In this document: piece after piece, positions 25,126-33,655 of the stretch | How the letters are laid out: the number at the start of each line of letters is the position of its first letter | Position numbering within the stretch: position 1 is the first letter of the stretch | Assembly: GCF_015624505.1 (NCBI RefSeq) | Contig: NZ_CP061379.1 | Span: 1,550,001 to 1,614,000 of the forward strand | Origin: Bradyrhizobium commune | GTDB lineage: Bacteria > Pseudomonadota > Alphaproteobacteria > Rhizobiales > Xanthobacteraceae | Length of the DNA: 64,000 nucleotides | Reading direction: 5' to 3' | Program-made: the position numbers and the translations under genes | The notes under the pieces: model-generated | The model's input: the letters and a program-made list of their open reading frames with translations, nothing else | Databases searched by the model: none | What the model was told of the DNA's origin: nothing

Positions 25126-25420
25126 TGCCGTGCTGCTGATCGCGCTCGGCTTCACCAGCATGCGGGTGACCAGGATGCACCGCGAGCTGGCACGGTTGCG
25201 CAGCTACCAGGGTGAATTCTCGACCATCGTCCAGGAGACTGCGGGCGCCTTCGATACGGTCATCACCGCGGCTCACGACTCGACCGCAAATCTCGGGCGG
25301 CTCGCCAACGTGCTGAGCACGAAGATCGATCAGGCCCACGAGGCGATCGCAGCGCTCGACGCGCGGAACGGACTCGTTTCGCCGGCGACCGCGCACGGTG
25401 CCGACGCAAACAAGCATTGA
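25106..25420 (+). CDS. Small membrane-anchored flagellar protein (DUF6468-like)
   Basis: 104 residues: one N-terminal membrane helix (ISYLVDAVLLIALGFTSM), then an amphipathic coiled-coil-like stretch (MHRELARLRSYQGEFSTIVQETAGAF to IDQAHEAIAALDARN). ATG 25106 lies inside the end of fliM and has GGGAG 7 bases upstream. It resembles the DUF6468 proteins found between fliM and fliN in alphaproteobacteria (from memory). A role in the switch or export area is plausible; nothing more can be said. Confidence 0.65.
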   Translation: MISYLVDAVLLIALGFTSMRVTRMHRELARLRSYQGEFSTIVQETAGAFDTVITAAHDSTANLGRLANVLSTKIDQAHEAIAALDARNGLVSPATAHGADANKH

Positions 25421-25496
25421 GATCGAACCCGGCAGAACCATTGCGAGCGGAACGTCGCGGCGCTCCGGGAGTGGAAATACCAAGAGGCGATACCAA

Positions 25497-25871
25497 ATGG
25501 CGCAATCCTTCGACTACGAATCTGCATCGGCACCCGGAGACGCCGAGACGTCTCCGCTGGAGCGGCTGGCCGAGATCGCCGCGCGCACCGCGGAGGAGAC
25601 CGGCAAGTTCGCCAATGTCGATGCCATCCTACGCATCCCCGTCACCATGCAGGTGGTGCTGGGATCCGCGACCATCCCCGTCGCGAATCTGATGAAGCTC
25701 GGCCGTGGCGCCGTGGTTCCGCTGGACCACCGCGTCGGCGAGCCGGTCGACGTCGTGGTCAACGGCCGCGTCGTCGCGCGCGGCGAGGTGGTCGTCGTCG
25801 AGGAGGACAATTCCCGCTTCGGTGTCTCGCTGACCGAGATCGTCGGACCGCTGGGACAGGGTGATTCCTGA
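25497..25871 (+). CDS. fliN: Flagellar motor switch protein FliN
   Basis: 124-residue SpoA-domain protein, the most abundant C-ring component. The domain covers about residues 40-120: LRIPVTMQVVLGSATIPVANLMKLGRGAVVPLDHRVGEPVDVVVNGRVVARGEVVVVEEDNSRFGVSLTEIV, with the characteristic GxVVxLD and GxV pattern. It docks at FliM and helps gather export substrates. ATG 25497 follows AGAGG at a spacing of 9; the open frame from 25398 overlaps the preceding gene and is not family-like. It ends two bases before fliG. A good match in size and content. Confidence 0.92.
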   Translation: MAQSFDYESASAPGDAETSPLERLAEIAARTAEETGKFANVDAILRIPVTMQVVLGSATIPVANLMKLGRGAVVPLDHRVGEPVDVVVNGRVVARGEVVVVEEDNSRFGVSLTEIVGPLGQGDS

Positions 25872-25873
25872 CC

Positions 25874-26914
25874 ATGGCGGCACAGGTCGGCATCGCCCCC
25901 ATCAAGCAGCGAGGCGTTGCCACGCTGGGCGGGACGGAAAAGGTCGCCGCACTCCTGCTGGCCATGGGCCGGCAGGCGGCCGCGAGCGTGCTCGCGCAAT
26001 TCGAGCCGCAGGACATTCGCATCGTCACCAAAGCCGCAGCCGAACTGCGGCCGATCACGGCGCAGGAGCTGGAAGCGATCGTCGAAGAGTTCGCGCAGCA
26101 GTTCTCGATGGGTGCAAACATCCTCGGGACGCTTGGCGGGCTCGAGGCCGTGCTCGGTGACGTGCTGCCGGCAGATCAGGTCACGGCGATCATGTCGGAC
26201 CTGCTCGGCAATTCAAGCCGGTCGGTGTGGGACCGCGTCTCGTCAGTATCGGAAAATTCGCTGGCGAGCTACCTCTCCAAGGAGCATCCGCAGACCGCGG
26301 CGCTGATCTTGTCCAAGGTCAAGCCGTCCTGCGCCGCCAAGGTGATGAGCCAGCTGCCATCGAGCCTGCGCAATGAGCTGATGCGGCGCGTGCTGAGCCT
26401 CAAGCCGATCGTCGACGACGCCATGAGGGTCCTCGAGAAGACCCTGCATGAGGACCTGACGCTCAATTTCGCCCGCAACCTCGGCGCCGACACCTATGCC
26501 CGTGTCGCCGACATCATCAACAAGATGGAGCGCGGTCACATCGAGGACATGCTGAAGAGCCTGTCGGAGAAGCGGCCGAAGTCGGCAGAAGTGCTGAAGG
26601 AGCTGTTGTTCACCTTCGACGACGTGGTCAATCTGACGCCGAAGGCGCGCACCATGATCTTCGATCAGGTGCCGACCGACCGCATCGTCGTCGCCTTGAA
26701 GGGCACCGACAAGCACTTCCGCGAGCTGATCCTCTCCTCGGTCGCCTCGCGCGTCCGCCGCGTCGTCGAGCACGAGCTCGCGATCGGCGAGCCCTCGAAC
26801 CAGCGCGATGTGCTGGAAGCGCGCCGCGTGATCACCGATCTCGCGCTCGACCTGGCAGAGAAGGGCGAGATCGAACTCAACCCCGAGCAGGAGGATGAGC
26901 TGGTCTTCCGCTGA
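25874..26914 (+). CDS. fliG: Flagellar motor switch protein FliG
   Basis: 346 residues, the normal length for FliG. Three domains are visible: FliG_N (EKVAALLLAMGRQAAASVLAQFEPQDIRIVTKAA), which binds FliF; the middle (SSVSENSLASYLSKEHPQTAALILSKVKPSCAAKVMSQLP), with the EHPQ motif characteristic of FliG; and the C-terminal torque domain (VDDAMRVL, FDDVVNLTPKARTMIFDQVPTDRIVVALKGTDKHFRELIL and SSVASRVRRVVEHEL). The last contains the charged residues that meet MotA. It acts at the inner face of the membrane. ATG 25874 is 2 bases after the fliN stop. Confidence 0.95.
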   Translation: MAAQVGIAPIKQRGVATLGGTEKVAALLLAMGRQAAASVLAQFEPQDIRIVTKAAAELRPITAQELEAIVEEFAQQFSMGANILGTLGGLEAVLGDVLPADQVTAIMSDLLGNSSRSVWDRVSSVSENSLASYLSKEHPQTAALILSKVKPSCAAKVMSQLPSSLRNELMRRVLSLKPIVDDAMRVLEKTLHEDLTLNFARNLGADTYARVADIINKMERGHIEDMLKSLSEKRPKSAEVLKELLFTFDDVVNLTPKARTMIFDQVPTDRIVVALKGTDKHFRELILSSVASRVRRVVEHELAIGEPSNQRDVLEARRVITDLALDLAEKGEIELNPEQEDELVFR

Positions 26915-26927
26915 CCGCTGAACGGGC

Positions 26928-28013
26928 ATGGCAGAGACATCCGACCAGGAGAGCAAAACAGAAGAGCCGACCGAGAAGAAAGTCCGCGATGCGCTCGAAC
27001 AGGGCAATATTCCGGTCTCTCGGGAGGCGTCCATCTTTGCGTCCATGGCGGCGCTGATGGTGATTCAGGCCTTCCTGATCGGCCAGGGCGTGCAGCAACT
27101 GACGCCGACCTTGAAGAGCTTTATCGACGACCCCGACGGCTTCCCGCTCAGCACCGCGGCGGACGCGCAGAACCTTCTCACCGTGGTGGGACTTCAGGCG
27201 CTGCGATTCCTGGTGCCTCTCGTTGTCATCCTGGCGGTATTCGGGTTGGCGGCGTCGCTCCTGCAAAACGCACCCAGCCTGGTGCTCCAGCGTATCATGC
27301 CAGACCTCTCGCGAATCTCCCCGGCCAGCGGTTGGAGCCGGATCTACGGTAGTCAGGGCCTCGTGGAATTCGCGAAATCGCTGTTCAAGCTCGTGTCGGT
27401 GACCGTCGTCGTCGCCTTCGTGCTGCGCTCGTCGGAAGCGCGGGCGTTCGAAGCGATGTACACCGATCCCGTCGCTCTGCCGGAGATGATCCTCACCATC
27501 GCGATGCGGATCGTTTCGGCAATCTGCATCGCGACGATCGTGCTGGTTGCGATCGACCTCGCCTGGGCGCGCTTCCACTGGCGGCGCGAGCTGCGCATGA
27601 CGAGGCAGGAGATCAAGGACGAGCACAAGCAGGCCGAAGGCGATCCGTTGATCAAGGCACGCCTGCGCTCGCTGGCGCGCGACCGATCGCGCCAGCGAAT
27701 GATTGCCTCCGTGCCGCGCGCGACCTTGGTGATCGCGAACCCGACCCATTTCGCCGTCGCGCTGCGCTATCAGCGTGAGGAGAACGCGGCCCCGCTCGTG
27801 GTGGCCAAGGGCATGGACGTGATCGCGCTGAAGATCCGCGAGGTCGCCGAGCAGAACAGGATTCCGGTGATCGAGAACAAGGCTCTCGCGCGCGCGCTCT
27901 ACGAAGCGGTGCAGGTCGACCAGGTGATTCCGTCCGAGTTCTTCCGTCCGGTCGCCGAGATCATCTACTTCCTCCAGTCGAAGCAATCGCCGCGTCCCGA
28001 GAAGGTTCAGTAG
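26928..28013 (+). CDS. flhB: Flagellar export apparatus protein FlhB
   Basis: 361-residue membrane component of the type III export gate, which switches export from rod/hook to filament proteins. It starts with MAETSDQESKTEEPTEKKVRDALEQGNIPVSRE, the conserved cytoplasmic head; four membrane helices follow. The autocleavage site NPTH is at residues 271-274 (VIANPTHFAVALRY), and the trailing cytoplasmic domain (VVAKGMDVIALKIREVAEQNRIPVIENKALARALY) is typical. It acts with FlhA, FliP, FliQ and FliR, all present in the window. ATG 26928 is 13 bases after fliG. Confidence 0.95.
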   Translation: MAETSDQESKTEEPTEKKVRDALEQGNIPVSREASIFASMAALMVIQAFLIGQGVQQLTPTLKSFIDDPDGFPLSTAADAQNLLTVVGLQALRFLVPLVVILAVFGLAASLLQNAPSLVLQRIMPDLSRISPASGWSRIYGSQGLVEFAKSLFKLVSVTVVVAFVLRSSEARAFEAMYTDPVALPEMILTIAMRIVSAICIATIVLVAIDLAWARFHWRRELRMTRQEIKDEHKQAEGDPLIKARLRSLARDRSRQRMIASVPRATLVIANPTHFAVALRYQREENAAPLVVAKGMDVIALKIREVAEQNRIPVIENKALARALYEAVQVDQVIPSEFFRPVAEIIYFLQSKQSPRPEKVQ

Positions 28014-28098
28014 ATTTCCGGGGACCGTGTCCGCTGCATCAGCCTGGGGAAAGCTTGCAGCCCTAAGTTCATCCCGAACAGACCAGAATGGGACTGCC

Positions 28099-28479
28099 GT
28101 GGGACCGTTATATCTCTTCGAACTCGCATCGTCGCAGGCGCGCTGGCTCGAGCTACGTCAGTCGACCATCGCCGCCAACGTCGCCAACGCCAATACGCCG
28201 GGCTTCAAGGCGCGCGATGTCGAACCGTTCAACAAGGTGCTCGACGGAACGCCGGTGCGGCTCGCGACGACATCGCCGACGCACATGCAGCTTTCGCCTG
28301 CCGAAACCGATACGCGGGCGACCGCGAAGAAGGACAGCTGGGATGTCGTTCATTCCGGCAACTCGGTCAGCCTCGAGCAAGAGATGATCAAGGGCAGCGA
28401 CGTCAACCGCGACTACTCCATGAACTCGGCGATCGTGCGGTCATTTCATCGCATGCTGCTCGCCGGCGCGAAGACCTGA
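28099..28479 (+). CDS. flgB: Flagellar basal-body rod protein FlgB
   Basis: 126 residues. The N-terminus GPLYLFELASSQARWLELRQSTIAANVANANTPGFKARD is the conserved rod helix with ANVANANTPGF, and the C-terminal half (EMIKGSDVNRDYSMNSAIVRSFHRMLLAG) is the partner helix. FlgB is the first rod piece above the MS ring. I chose GTG 28099 because the family begins there; the frame extends to 28027 with unrelated residues. It is followed at 11 bases by flgC, as in most rhizobial clusters. Confidence 0.92.
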   Translation: MGPLYLFELASSQARWLELRQSTIAANVANANTPGFKARDVEPFNKVLDGTPVRLATTSPTHMQLSPAETDTRATAKKDSWDVVHSGNSVSLEQEMIKGSDVNRDYSMNSAIVRSFHRMLLAGAKT

Positions 28480-28490
28480 GGTGAACTGAC

Positions 28491-28907
28491 ATGCTGGATG
28501 CCCTACAGGCGTCGTTGACGGTCGCGAGCTCCGGGCTCGAGGCGCAATCGACGCGCATGCGCGTCGTCTCGGAAAACCTCGCGAATGCGAGCTCGACCGG
28601 GCGCACTGCCGGTGCCGATCCGTATCAGCGCAAGACGATCACCTTCGACGCCGCGATGGATCGTGCCTCGGGCACGCAGCTTGCGAAGGTCAAGGAGATT
28701 GGGGTCGACACCACGCCCTACCGCGTCGAGTACGATCCGGGCCACCCCGCCGCCGACAAGGCCGGCTACGTCAAGATGCCCAACGTCAACATGATGATCG
28801 AGATGGCCGACATGCGGGAGGTCAACCGGTCCTATGAAGCCAATCTCCAGGTGGTGAAACAGGTGCGGTCGATGCTGGGCATGACCGTCGACCTTCTGAG
28901 GAGCTGA
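28491..28907 (+). CDS. flgC: Flagellar basal-body rod protein FlgC
   Basis: 138-residue proximal rod protein. N-terminal helix MLDALQASLTVASSGLEAQSTRMRVVSENLANASSTGR and C-terminal YVKMPNVNMMIEMADMREVNRSYEANLQVVKQVRSMLG carry the FlgC hallmarks (VSENLANA, YEANL). No signal peptide, as expected for a substrate of the flagellar export apparatus. It is closely spaced with flgB (11 bases) and fliE (2 bases), so the three are translated as a unit. Confidence 0.95.
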   Translation: MLDALQASLTVASSGLEAQSTRMRVVSENLANASSTGRTAGADPYQRKTITFDAAMDRASGTQLAKVKEIGVDTTPYRVEYDPGHPAADKAGYVKMPNVNMMIEMADMREVNRSYEANLQVVKQVRSMLGMTVDLLRS

Positions 28908-28909
28908 CA

Positions 28910-29239
28910 ATGTTAGAGGCGATTGCATCCACCGCGATCTCGGCAGGGCAGGCGGCGTTCCGTGCGACCGAAACGCAGGCCATCGCGCCGGCCGCGCCGA
29001 CTGCGGTCCAGGCGAGCGACGATGTCGGCTTCGAGGCGGTGATGAAGCAGGTGACCACCGACGCGATCGGAACGCTGAAGACGGGCGAGGCGGCATCGAT
29101 CTCGGCGATGCAGGGCAAGGAATCGACGCGGCATGTCGTCGAGGCGTTGATGTCGGCAGAGCAGGCGTTGCAGACGGCGGTCGCGGTTCGCGACAAGGTC
29201 GTGCAGGCCTACCAAGAAGTCGTTCGTATGTCGATTTGA
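28910..29239 (+). CDS. fliE: Flagellar hook-basal body protein FliE
   Basis: 109-residue adapter that joins the MS ring to the rod. The C-terminal half is the diagnostic part: SAMQGKESTRHVVEALMSAEQALQTAVAVRDKVVQAYQEVVRMSI, with the QAYQEVxRMxI ending. The N-terminus is Ala-rich. ATG 28910 lies 2 bases after flgC and flgG follows at 17 bases. No signal peptide is seen, as expected for an exported flagellar component. Confidence 0.93.
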   Translation: MLEAIASTAISAGQAAFRATETQAIAPAAPTAVQASDDVGFEAVMKQVTTDAIGTLKTGEAASISAMQGKESTRHVVEALMSAEQALQTAVAVRDKVVQAYQEVVRMSI

Positions 29240-29256
29240 TCTAAAGGAATGATGCT

Positions 29257-30048
29257 GTGAAATCGCTCGCCATCGCGGCCACGGGCATGAATGCCCAGCA
29301 GACCAATATCGAGGTCATCGCGAACAACATCGCCAACATCAACACGACGTCGTACAAGCGGGCGCGTGCGGAATTCACCGATCTGTTCTACCAGATGGAC
29401 CGCATGCAGGGCGTCGCCAACGTCAACGGCTCCTCCCCGATCCCGGAAGGCGCCAATCTCGGCCTCGGCGTCAAGTCGGCTGCGATCCGCAAGCTGCACA
29501 TCCAGGGTGCCTTGACCCAGACCGGGAACCCTTACGACCTCGCGATCAACGGCCGCGGCTGGTTCCAGGTGCTCGGCCCGAACAACGAGGTGGAATACAC
29601 CCGCGCGGGCTCGTTCAACACCAACGCCAACGGCCAGCTGGTGACGATGGACGGCTATCTGCTGGATCCCACCATCACGGTGCCGCAGGGAACGGTGCAG
29701 GTCACGGTCAACCAGACCGGTCAGGTGTTTGCCAAGCTGGACACCGAAGTGAACCCGCGGCAGATCGGCCAGCTCAACCTCGCCAATTTCGCCAACGAAG
29801 CGGGCCTCGAGCCGCTGGGCAGCAATCTCTATCGCGAGACCACGGCGTCGGGCGCGCCGGTCGTCGGTCTTCCCGGCGATGCCGGCTATGGCAAGATCAA
29901 CCAGCAATATCTCGAGGCCTCGAACGTCGATCCCGTCAAGGAAATCACCGAGTTGATCTCGGCGCAGCGCGCCTATGAGATGAATGCCAAGGTCATCCAG
30001 GCGTCGGATGAGATGGCGCAGACGGTATCGAAGAATCTCAGTCGCTAG
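29257..30048 (+). CDS. flgG: Flagellar distal rod protein FlgG
   Basis: 263 residues, the usual length for Flg[47 protein letters not shown] is the family opening, with [14 protein letters not shown]; the middle ([41 protein letters not shown]) is the rod beta domain; the end ([27 protein letters not shown]) closes the fold. It builds the distal rod through the P and L rings. The start is GTG 29257 with AAGGA ten bases upstream. flgA follows at 13 bases. Confidence 0.96.
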   Translation: MKSLAIAATGMNAQQTNIEVIANNIANINTTSYKRARAEFTDLFYQMDRMQGVANVNGSSPIPEGANLGLGVKSAAIRKLHIQGALTQTGNPYDLAINGRGWFQVLGPNNEVEYTRAGSFNTNANGQLVTMDGYLLDPTITVPQGTVQVTVNQTGQVFAKLDTEVNPRQIGQLNLANFANEAGLEPLGSNLYRETTASGAPVVGLPGDAGYGKINQQYLEASNVDPVKEITELISAQRAYEMNAKVIQASDEMAQTVSKNLSR

Positions 30049-30061
30049 TTCCGGTGTGTCC

Positions 30062-30538
30062 ATGTTGAACAGGGTAGGCCTGATCGTGCGCGGGGTGGCC
30101 GCTGCGCTGCTGGTTTTCGCGTCCGTGCGGATGGTCGCGGCCGAGGAGAAGCGCCTCCCCGTGCCGGCGGTATCGATCCGTGCCGGCGATCTGATCAGGG
30201 ACGACATGATCACCGAGCGCGCCTTCTCGCCGAACGCGCTCGGCGTCGCCATGTTCATCGAAGGGCGTCAGGTCCTGGTTGGGCGCATGGCGCGGCGCGC
30301 GCTGCTGCCCGGCCAGCCGATCCCGACCAGCGCGGTCGAAGATCCCTTCACCATCGCTCGCGGCGCCATGGTCAAGGTCGTGGTCGAAGACTCCGGTCTG
30401 TCGATCGTGGCCTACGGCGCGGCCATGCAATCGGGTGCGCCGGGTGCCCTCATCACCGTGCGAAACACCGACACTGGCGTGATCATCAGGGCCATCGTCC
30501 AGCCGGACGGCACCGTCAAGGTCGCGGACGGGTCATGA
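30062..30538 (+). CDS. flgA: P-ring assembly chaperone FlgA
   Basis: 158-residue periplasmic chaperone with a signal peptide (about residues 1-27, ending RMVAA). Two SAF-like stretches follow: VPAVSIRAGDLIRDDMITERAF and GRMARRALLPGQPIPTSAVEDP. A C-terminal domain (VKVVVEDSGLSIVAYGAAMQSGAPGALITVRNTDTG) completes it. It is shorter than enteric FlgA but typical of rhizobia. ATG 30062 was chosen as the start of the signal peptide; the open frame from 29984 overlaps flgG. The gene ends inside the flgI start (ATGA overlap). Confidence 0.9.
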   Translation: MLNRVGLIVRGVAAALLVFASVRMVAAEEKRLPVPAVSIRAGDLIRDDMITERAFSPNALGVAMFIEGRQVLVGRMARRALLPGQPIPTSAVEDPFTIARGAMVKVVVEDSGLSIVAYGAAMQSGAPGALITVRNTDTGVIIRAIVQPDGTVKVADGS

Positions 30539-31665
30539 TCAGAGTCCTGCTCGCGCTCGTCCTCATCCTGTCCGCCGCCACCGCCCAGGCCGCCGTCCGC
30601 ATCAAGGACATCGCGGACATCAAGGGGCTGCGCGAAAACCAGATCGTGGGTTACGGCCTCGTCATTGGTCTGAACGGCACTGGCGATACCCTACGCAATG
30701 CGCCCTTCACGGAACAGTCGCTTCAGTCGATGCTCGAGAACATGGGCATCAATGTCAGGAACGAGACCACTAGCACGAACAATGCGGCGCGGCCGACGAC
30801 GCTGCGCACGCGCAACGTCGCCGCCGTGATGGTGACGGCGGACCTGTCGCCCTCGATCGGACCGGGCGAGCGGATGGACGTGACGGTGTCGTCGCTGGGA
30901 GATGCGACGTCGCTGCTGGGCGGCACGCTGGTGATGACGTCGCTGCGCGCCGCTGACGGTGCGGTCTACGCGGTGGCCCAGGGCGCGGTCACGGTCGCCG
31001 GCTACAGCGTCGGAGGCCAGGCCCAGAACGTCAGCCAGGGCACTCCGACCGCGGGCCGCATTCCGAATGGCGCGCTGGTCGAGCGCGAGGTGCAGGGAAG
31101 CCTCCACGAGATGGAGTTCCTGGTGCTGGAGCTGAAAAACCCCGACTTCGTCACCGCAACGCGAATCCTCGACGCCGTCAATCGCTATGCCGGCGGCCGC
31201 TATCGCGCCCAGATCGCCTTCGAGCGCGACTACCGGACGATCGTGCTGTCCAAGCCGCGCTACGTCGGCCCGGTCCGCTTTCTCGCCGAGATCGGCGAGC
31301 TGACCGTCGAACCCGACACGCCGGCGCGGGTGGTGATCAACGAACGCACCGGCACAGTGGTGATCGGACGCGACGTGCGAATCTCGACCGTCGCCGTGAC
31401 GCACGGCAATCTGACCGTTCGTGTCACGGAGCTGCCCGTGGTGTCGCAGCCGGCACCGTTCTCGCAAGGCCAGACGGTGGTCGTTCCGCAGACCGTGGTC
31501 GAGGCCAACGAGGCCGGATCGCAGGTAGCGATCCTGAGTGGTGTCGATCTCCAGCGCCTCGTGCGCGGGCTGAACCAGATCGGGTTGAAGCCGTCGGGTA
31601 TCATCGCGATCCTCCAGGCAATCAAGACGGCCGGTGCGCTCCAGGCTGAAGTCATCGTCCAATGA
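30535..31665 (+). CDS. flgI: Flagellar P-ring protein FlgI
   Basis: 376-residue periplasmic ring protein with a signal peptide (residues 1-20, ending AQA). Conserved segments include VRIKDIADIKGLRENQIVGYGLVIGLNGTGDTL, TLRTRNVAAVMVTADLSPSIGPGERMDVTVSSLGDATSLLGGTLVMTSLRAADG and the C-terminal SGVDLQRLVRGLNQIGLKPSGIIAILQAIKTAGALQAEVIVQ. Twenty-six FlgI subunits form the P ring around the rod in peptidoglycan. The start overlaps flgA by four bases, matching FlgA's role as its chaperone. Confidence 0.97.
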   Translation: MIRVLLALVLILSAATAQAAVRIKDIADIKGLRENQIVGYGLVIGLNGTGDTLRNAPFTEQSLQSMLENMGINVRNETTSTNNAARPTTLRTRNVAAVMVTADLSPSIGPGERMDVTVSSLGDATSLLGGTLVMTSLRAADGAVYAVAQGAVTVAGYSVGGQAQNVSQGTPTAGRIPNGALVEREVQGSLHEMEFLVLELKNPDFVTATRILDAVNRYAGGRYRAQIAFERDYRTIVLSKPRYVGPVRFLAEIGELTVEPDTPARVVINERTGTVVIGRDVRISTVAVTHGNLTVRVTELPVVSQPAPFSQGQTVVVPQTVVEANEAGSQVAILSGVDLQRLVRGLNQIGLKPSGIIAILQAIKTAGALQAEVIVQ

Positions 31666-31732
31666 TGCATAAGCGTCGTGCAAGCTTGGTCGCTCAATGC
31701 TCTGGTCTCGACCGAGAATCGCACGCGGCCCG

Positions 31733-32491
31733 ATGTTGAAGCTGGATCACAAAGCGCAAGTCCTCCTCCTGGTCGCGGCGTCCGCGCTGGCGGGCGCCCC
31801 GCCGGCGTTGGCGCTCGACGAGGCGAAGCCGTCGAGGCCGCTCAACCTGCTAGCTTTCGCGCGCGCGCGTGCGGCCGGGCCGCAGAAGCCGCACGCGCCG
31901 GTCACGCCTGCTCCGGGCGACAACGCACGAGCAACGGCCTGGGCCGCTGAAGATTCGGGCCCCGCGATCACCGGTGCCGTGCCGGCTCCCGAGACGCCCG
32001 CACCAGCGCCGGCGCCCGCGCGCCCGGCGAAGCCGGGCAACGTCACGGCGCCGCCGAAGCCGGCACTACCCCAGGCCGCAGCACCTGCGGACAACGAGGT
32101 CGCGCTGTTCTGCGGCAACGTGGCCGACCCCGCCGTCGACGCGAGGCTGGCCTGGCAGATCAAGGAACTGGAGAAGGCCGAGAGCCAGCTGCGAGAGCGG
32201 ATCGCCGAAGTCGAGGCCAAGCGGGCCGAATACGAGAAGTGGATGGCGCTGCGCGACGACTTCCTGAAGAAGGCCGAAGCGCAGGTCGTCGAGATCTATT
32301 CGCGCATGAAGCCGGACGCTGCGGCAACACAGATCGCCGGCATGGCGGACGAGACCGCCGCCGCCGTGCTCGCCAAGCTCAGCCCGAGGAACTCGAGCGC
32401 AATCTTCAACGAGATGGATACGGCACGCGCGGCGCATCTCGCCGACCTGCTCGGCGGAATGCGTCGCGTGGATGACGGAAAGACCAAGTAG
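31733..32491 (+). CDS. motE: MotE-like flagellar motility protein (MotC chaperone)
   Basis: 252 residues: signal peptide (LKLDHKAQVLLLVAASALAG to ALA), a long Pro/Ala-rich low-complexity linker (about 30-125), a coiled coil (IKELEKAESQLRERIAEVEAKRAEYEKW), and a C-terminal MgtE-N-like helical domain (EIYSRMKPDAAATQIAGMADETAAAVLAKLSPRNSSAIFNEM). That layout and the place between flgI and flgH match rhizobial MotE, known as a periplasmic chaperone for MotC. ATG 31733 was preferred because it starts at the signal peptide; ATG 31697 is the alternative. The gene touches flgH without a gap. Confidence 0.85.
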   Translation: MLKLDHKAQVLLLVAASALAGAPPALALDEAKPSRPLNLLAFARARAAGPQKPHAPVTPAPGDNARATAWAAEDSGPAITGAVPAPETPAPAPAPARPAKPGNVTAPPKPALPQAAAPADNEVALFCGNVADPAVDARLAWQIKELEKAESQLRERIAEVEAKRAEYEKWMALRDDFLKKAEAQVVEIYSRMKPDAAATQIAGMADETAAAVLAKLSPRNSSAIFNEMDTARAAHLADLLGGMRRVDDGKTK

Positions 32492-33199
32492 ATGAAAAAG
32501 CCGATCCTCATCCTGTCGCTCGTGCTGTCACCGCTGTTTCTTGCCGGATGCTCCCATGATCCGGCAGAAATCCTGACCGGGCCGAAACTGTCGCCCGTGG
32601 GCAGTGGTCTCAGGGCGCCGGCCGATCCGATCCCGGTGACGCCCCGCATGCGCACGCCCGTCAGTTATCGCTCGACCTGGGACGACGGCACCGATCTCTA
32701 CCGCGATCCGCGCGCCCGGCGCGTCGGCGACGTCGTGACGGTGATCATCTCGATGCAGGACAAGGCCAAGCTCGACAACAAGACCGACCGCTCTCGCGAT
32801 TCGCAGATCCAGTTCGGGCTGAACTGGCTGATGGACGTTGCAGGATGGCAGGACAAGGGCCAGACCAACGCCAACCTCAACACCAACACCCAGATCAAGG
32901 GCAACGGCCAGATCGACCGCTCGGAGGACATCAAGCTTTCCATTGCCGCCGTCGTCACCGACGTGTTGCCGAACGGGAATATGATGATCAGCGGTTCGCA
33001 GGAGTTCGGCATCAACACGGAGATGCGCGTGCTCAACGTCGGCGGCATCGTGCGTCCACGCGATATCTCGCGAACCAACACGATCTCCTACGAGAAGATC
33101 GCGGAGGCGCGCGTGTCCTATGGTGGTCGCGGAAACCTGTCTGACGTGCAGCAGCCTGGGTGGGGACACCGGATCTATGACGCCGTGGCGCCGTTCTGA
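32492..33199 (+). CDS. flgH: Flagellar L-ring lipoprotein FlgH
   Basis: 235-residue outer membrane lipoprotein. The lipobox LAGC ends at Cys20 and gives the mature N-terminus. Family landmarks are RDPRARRVGDVVTVIISMQDKAKLDNKTDR and IKGNGQIDRSEDIKLSIAAVVTDVLPNGNMMISGSQEFGINTEMRVLNVGGIVRPRDIS, with ARVSYGGRGNLSDVQQPGWG near the end. It forms the L ring in the outer membrane. The ATG directly follows the motE stop codon, so translation is coupled. Confidence 0.96.
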   Translation: MKKPILILSLVLSPLFLAGCSHDPAEILTGPKLSPVGSGLRAPADPIPVTPRMRTPVSYRSTWDDGTDLYRDPRARRVGDVVTVIISMQDKAKLDNKTDRSRDSQIQFGLNWLMDVAGWQDKGQTNANLNTNTQIKGNGQIDRSEDIKLSIAAVVTDVLPNGNMMISGSQEFGINTEMRVLNVGGIVRPRDISRTNTISYEKIAEARVSYGGRGNLSDVQQPGWGHRIYDAVAPF

Positions 33200-33211
33200 G
33201 CAGGGGACATC

Positions 33212-33655
33212 ATGCGCCTGATCGCTGCCATCGTCGCGCTGACCCTGATCGCGATCGGGGCGGGCGCGCTTGCGGGCCTGCAACTGTTCGCGGCCGCCCA
33301 ACGAGTCGCCGACGCCAAGAAGAATGCGACGCCGCCGCCGATCGCGTCGAGCTACGCCGGCAGTGCGCGGCTTCGAAAGCTGTCGCCGATCGTGACCAAT
33401 CTCGCGGCGCCGACCAACAACTGGGCCCGTGTCGAGGCCTCCATGGTGACCGACAGCATGAGCGATGAAGACGCCGGCATCCTGGCTGCTCATATCAGCG
33501 AAGACATCGTCACCTATCTGCGGTCCGCGTCGGTGACCCAATTCGAGGGATCGCGCGGGCTCCAGCATCTGCGTGACGACCTGTCGGAACGCGCCAACAT
33601 CCGCTCGTCCGGCAAGGTCCGCGAATTGATCATTGAGACGTTGGTGATCCAGTGA
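33212..33655 (+). CDS. fliL: Flagellar basal body-associated protein FliL
   Basis: 147 residues with one N-terminal membrane helix (about 3-25, IAAIVALTLIAIGAGALAGLQL) and a periplasmic domain. The C-terminal part (VEASMVTDSMSDEDAGILAAHISEDIVTYLRSASVTQFEGSRGLQHLRDDLSERANIRSSGKVRELIIETLVIQ) shows the FliL pattern DLSERANIRSxGKVRELIIETLV. FliL sits near the stator and affects torque and stator opening. Its end overlaps the fliP start (GTGA), as in many rhizobial clusters. Confidence 0.92.
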   Translation: MRLIAAIVALTLIAIGAGALAGLQLFAAAQRVADAKKNATPPPIASSYAGSARLRKLSPIVTNLAAPTNNWARVEASMVTDSMSDEDAGILAAHISEDIVTYLRSASVTQFEGSRGLQHLRDDLSERANIRSSGKVRELIIETLVIQ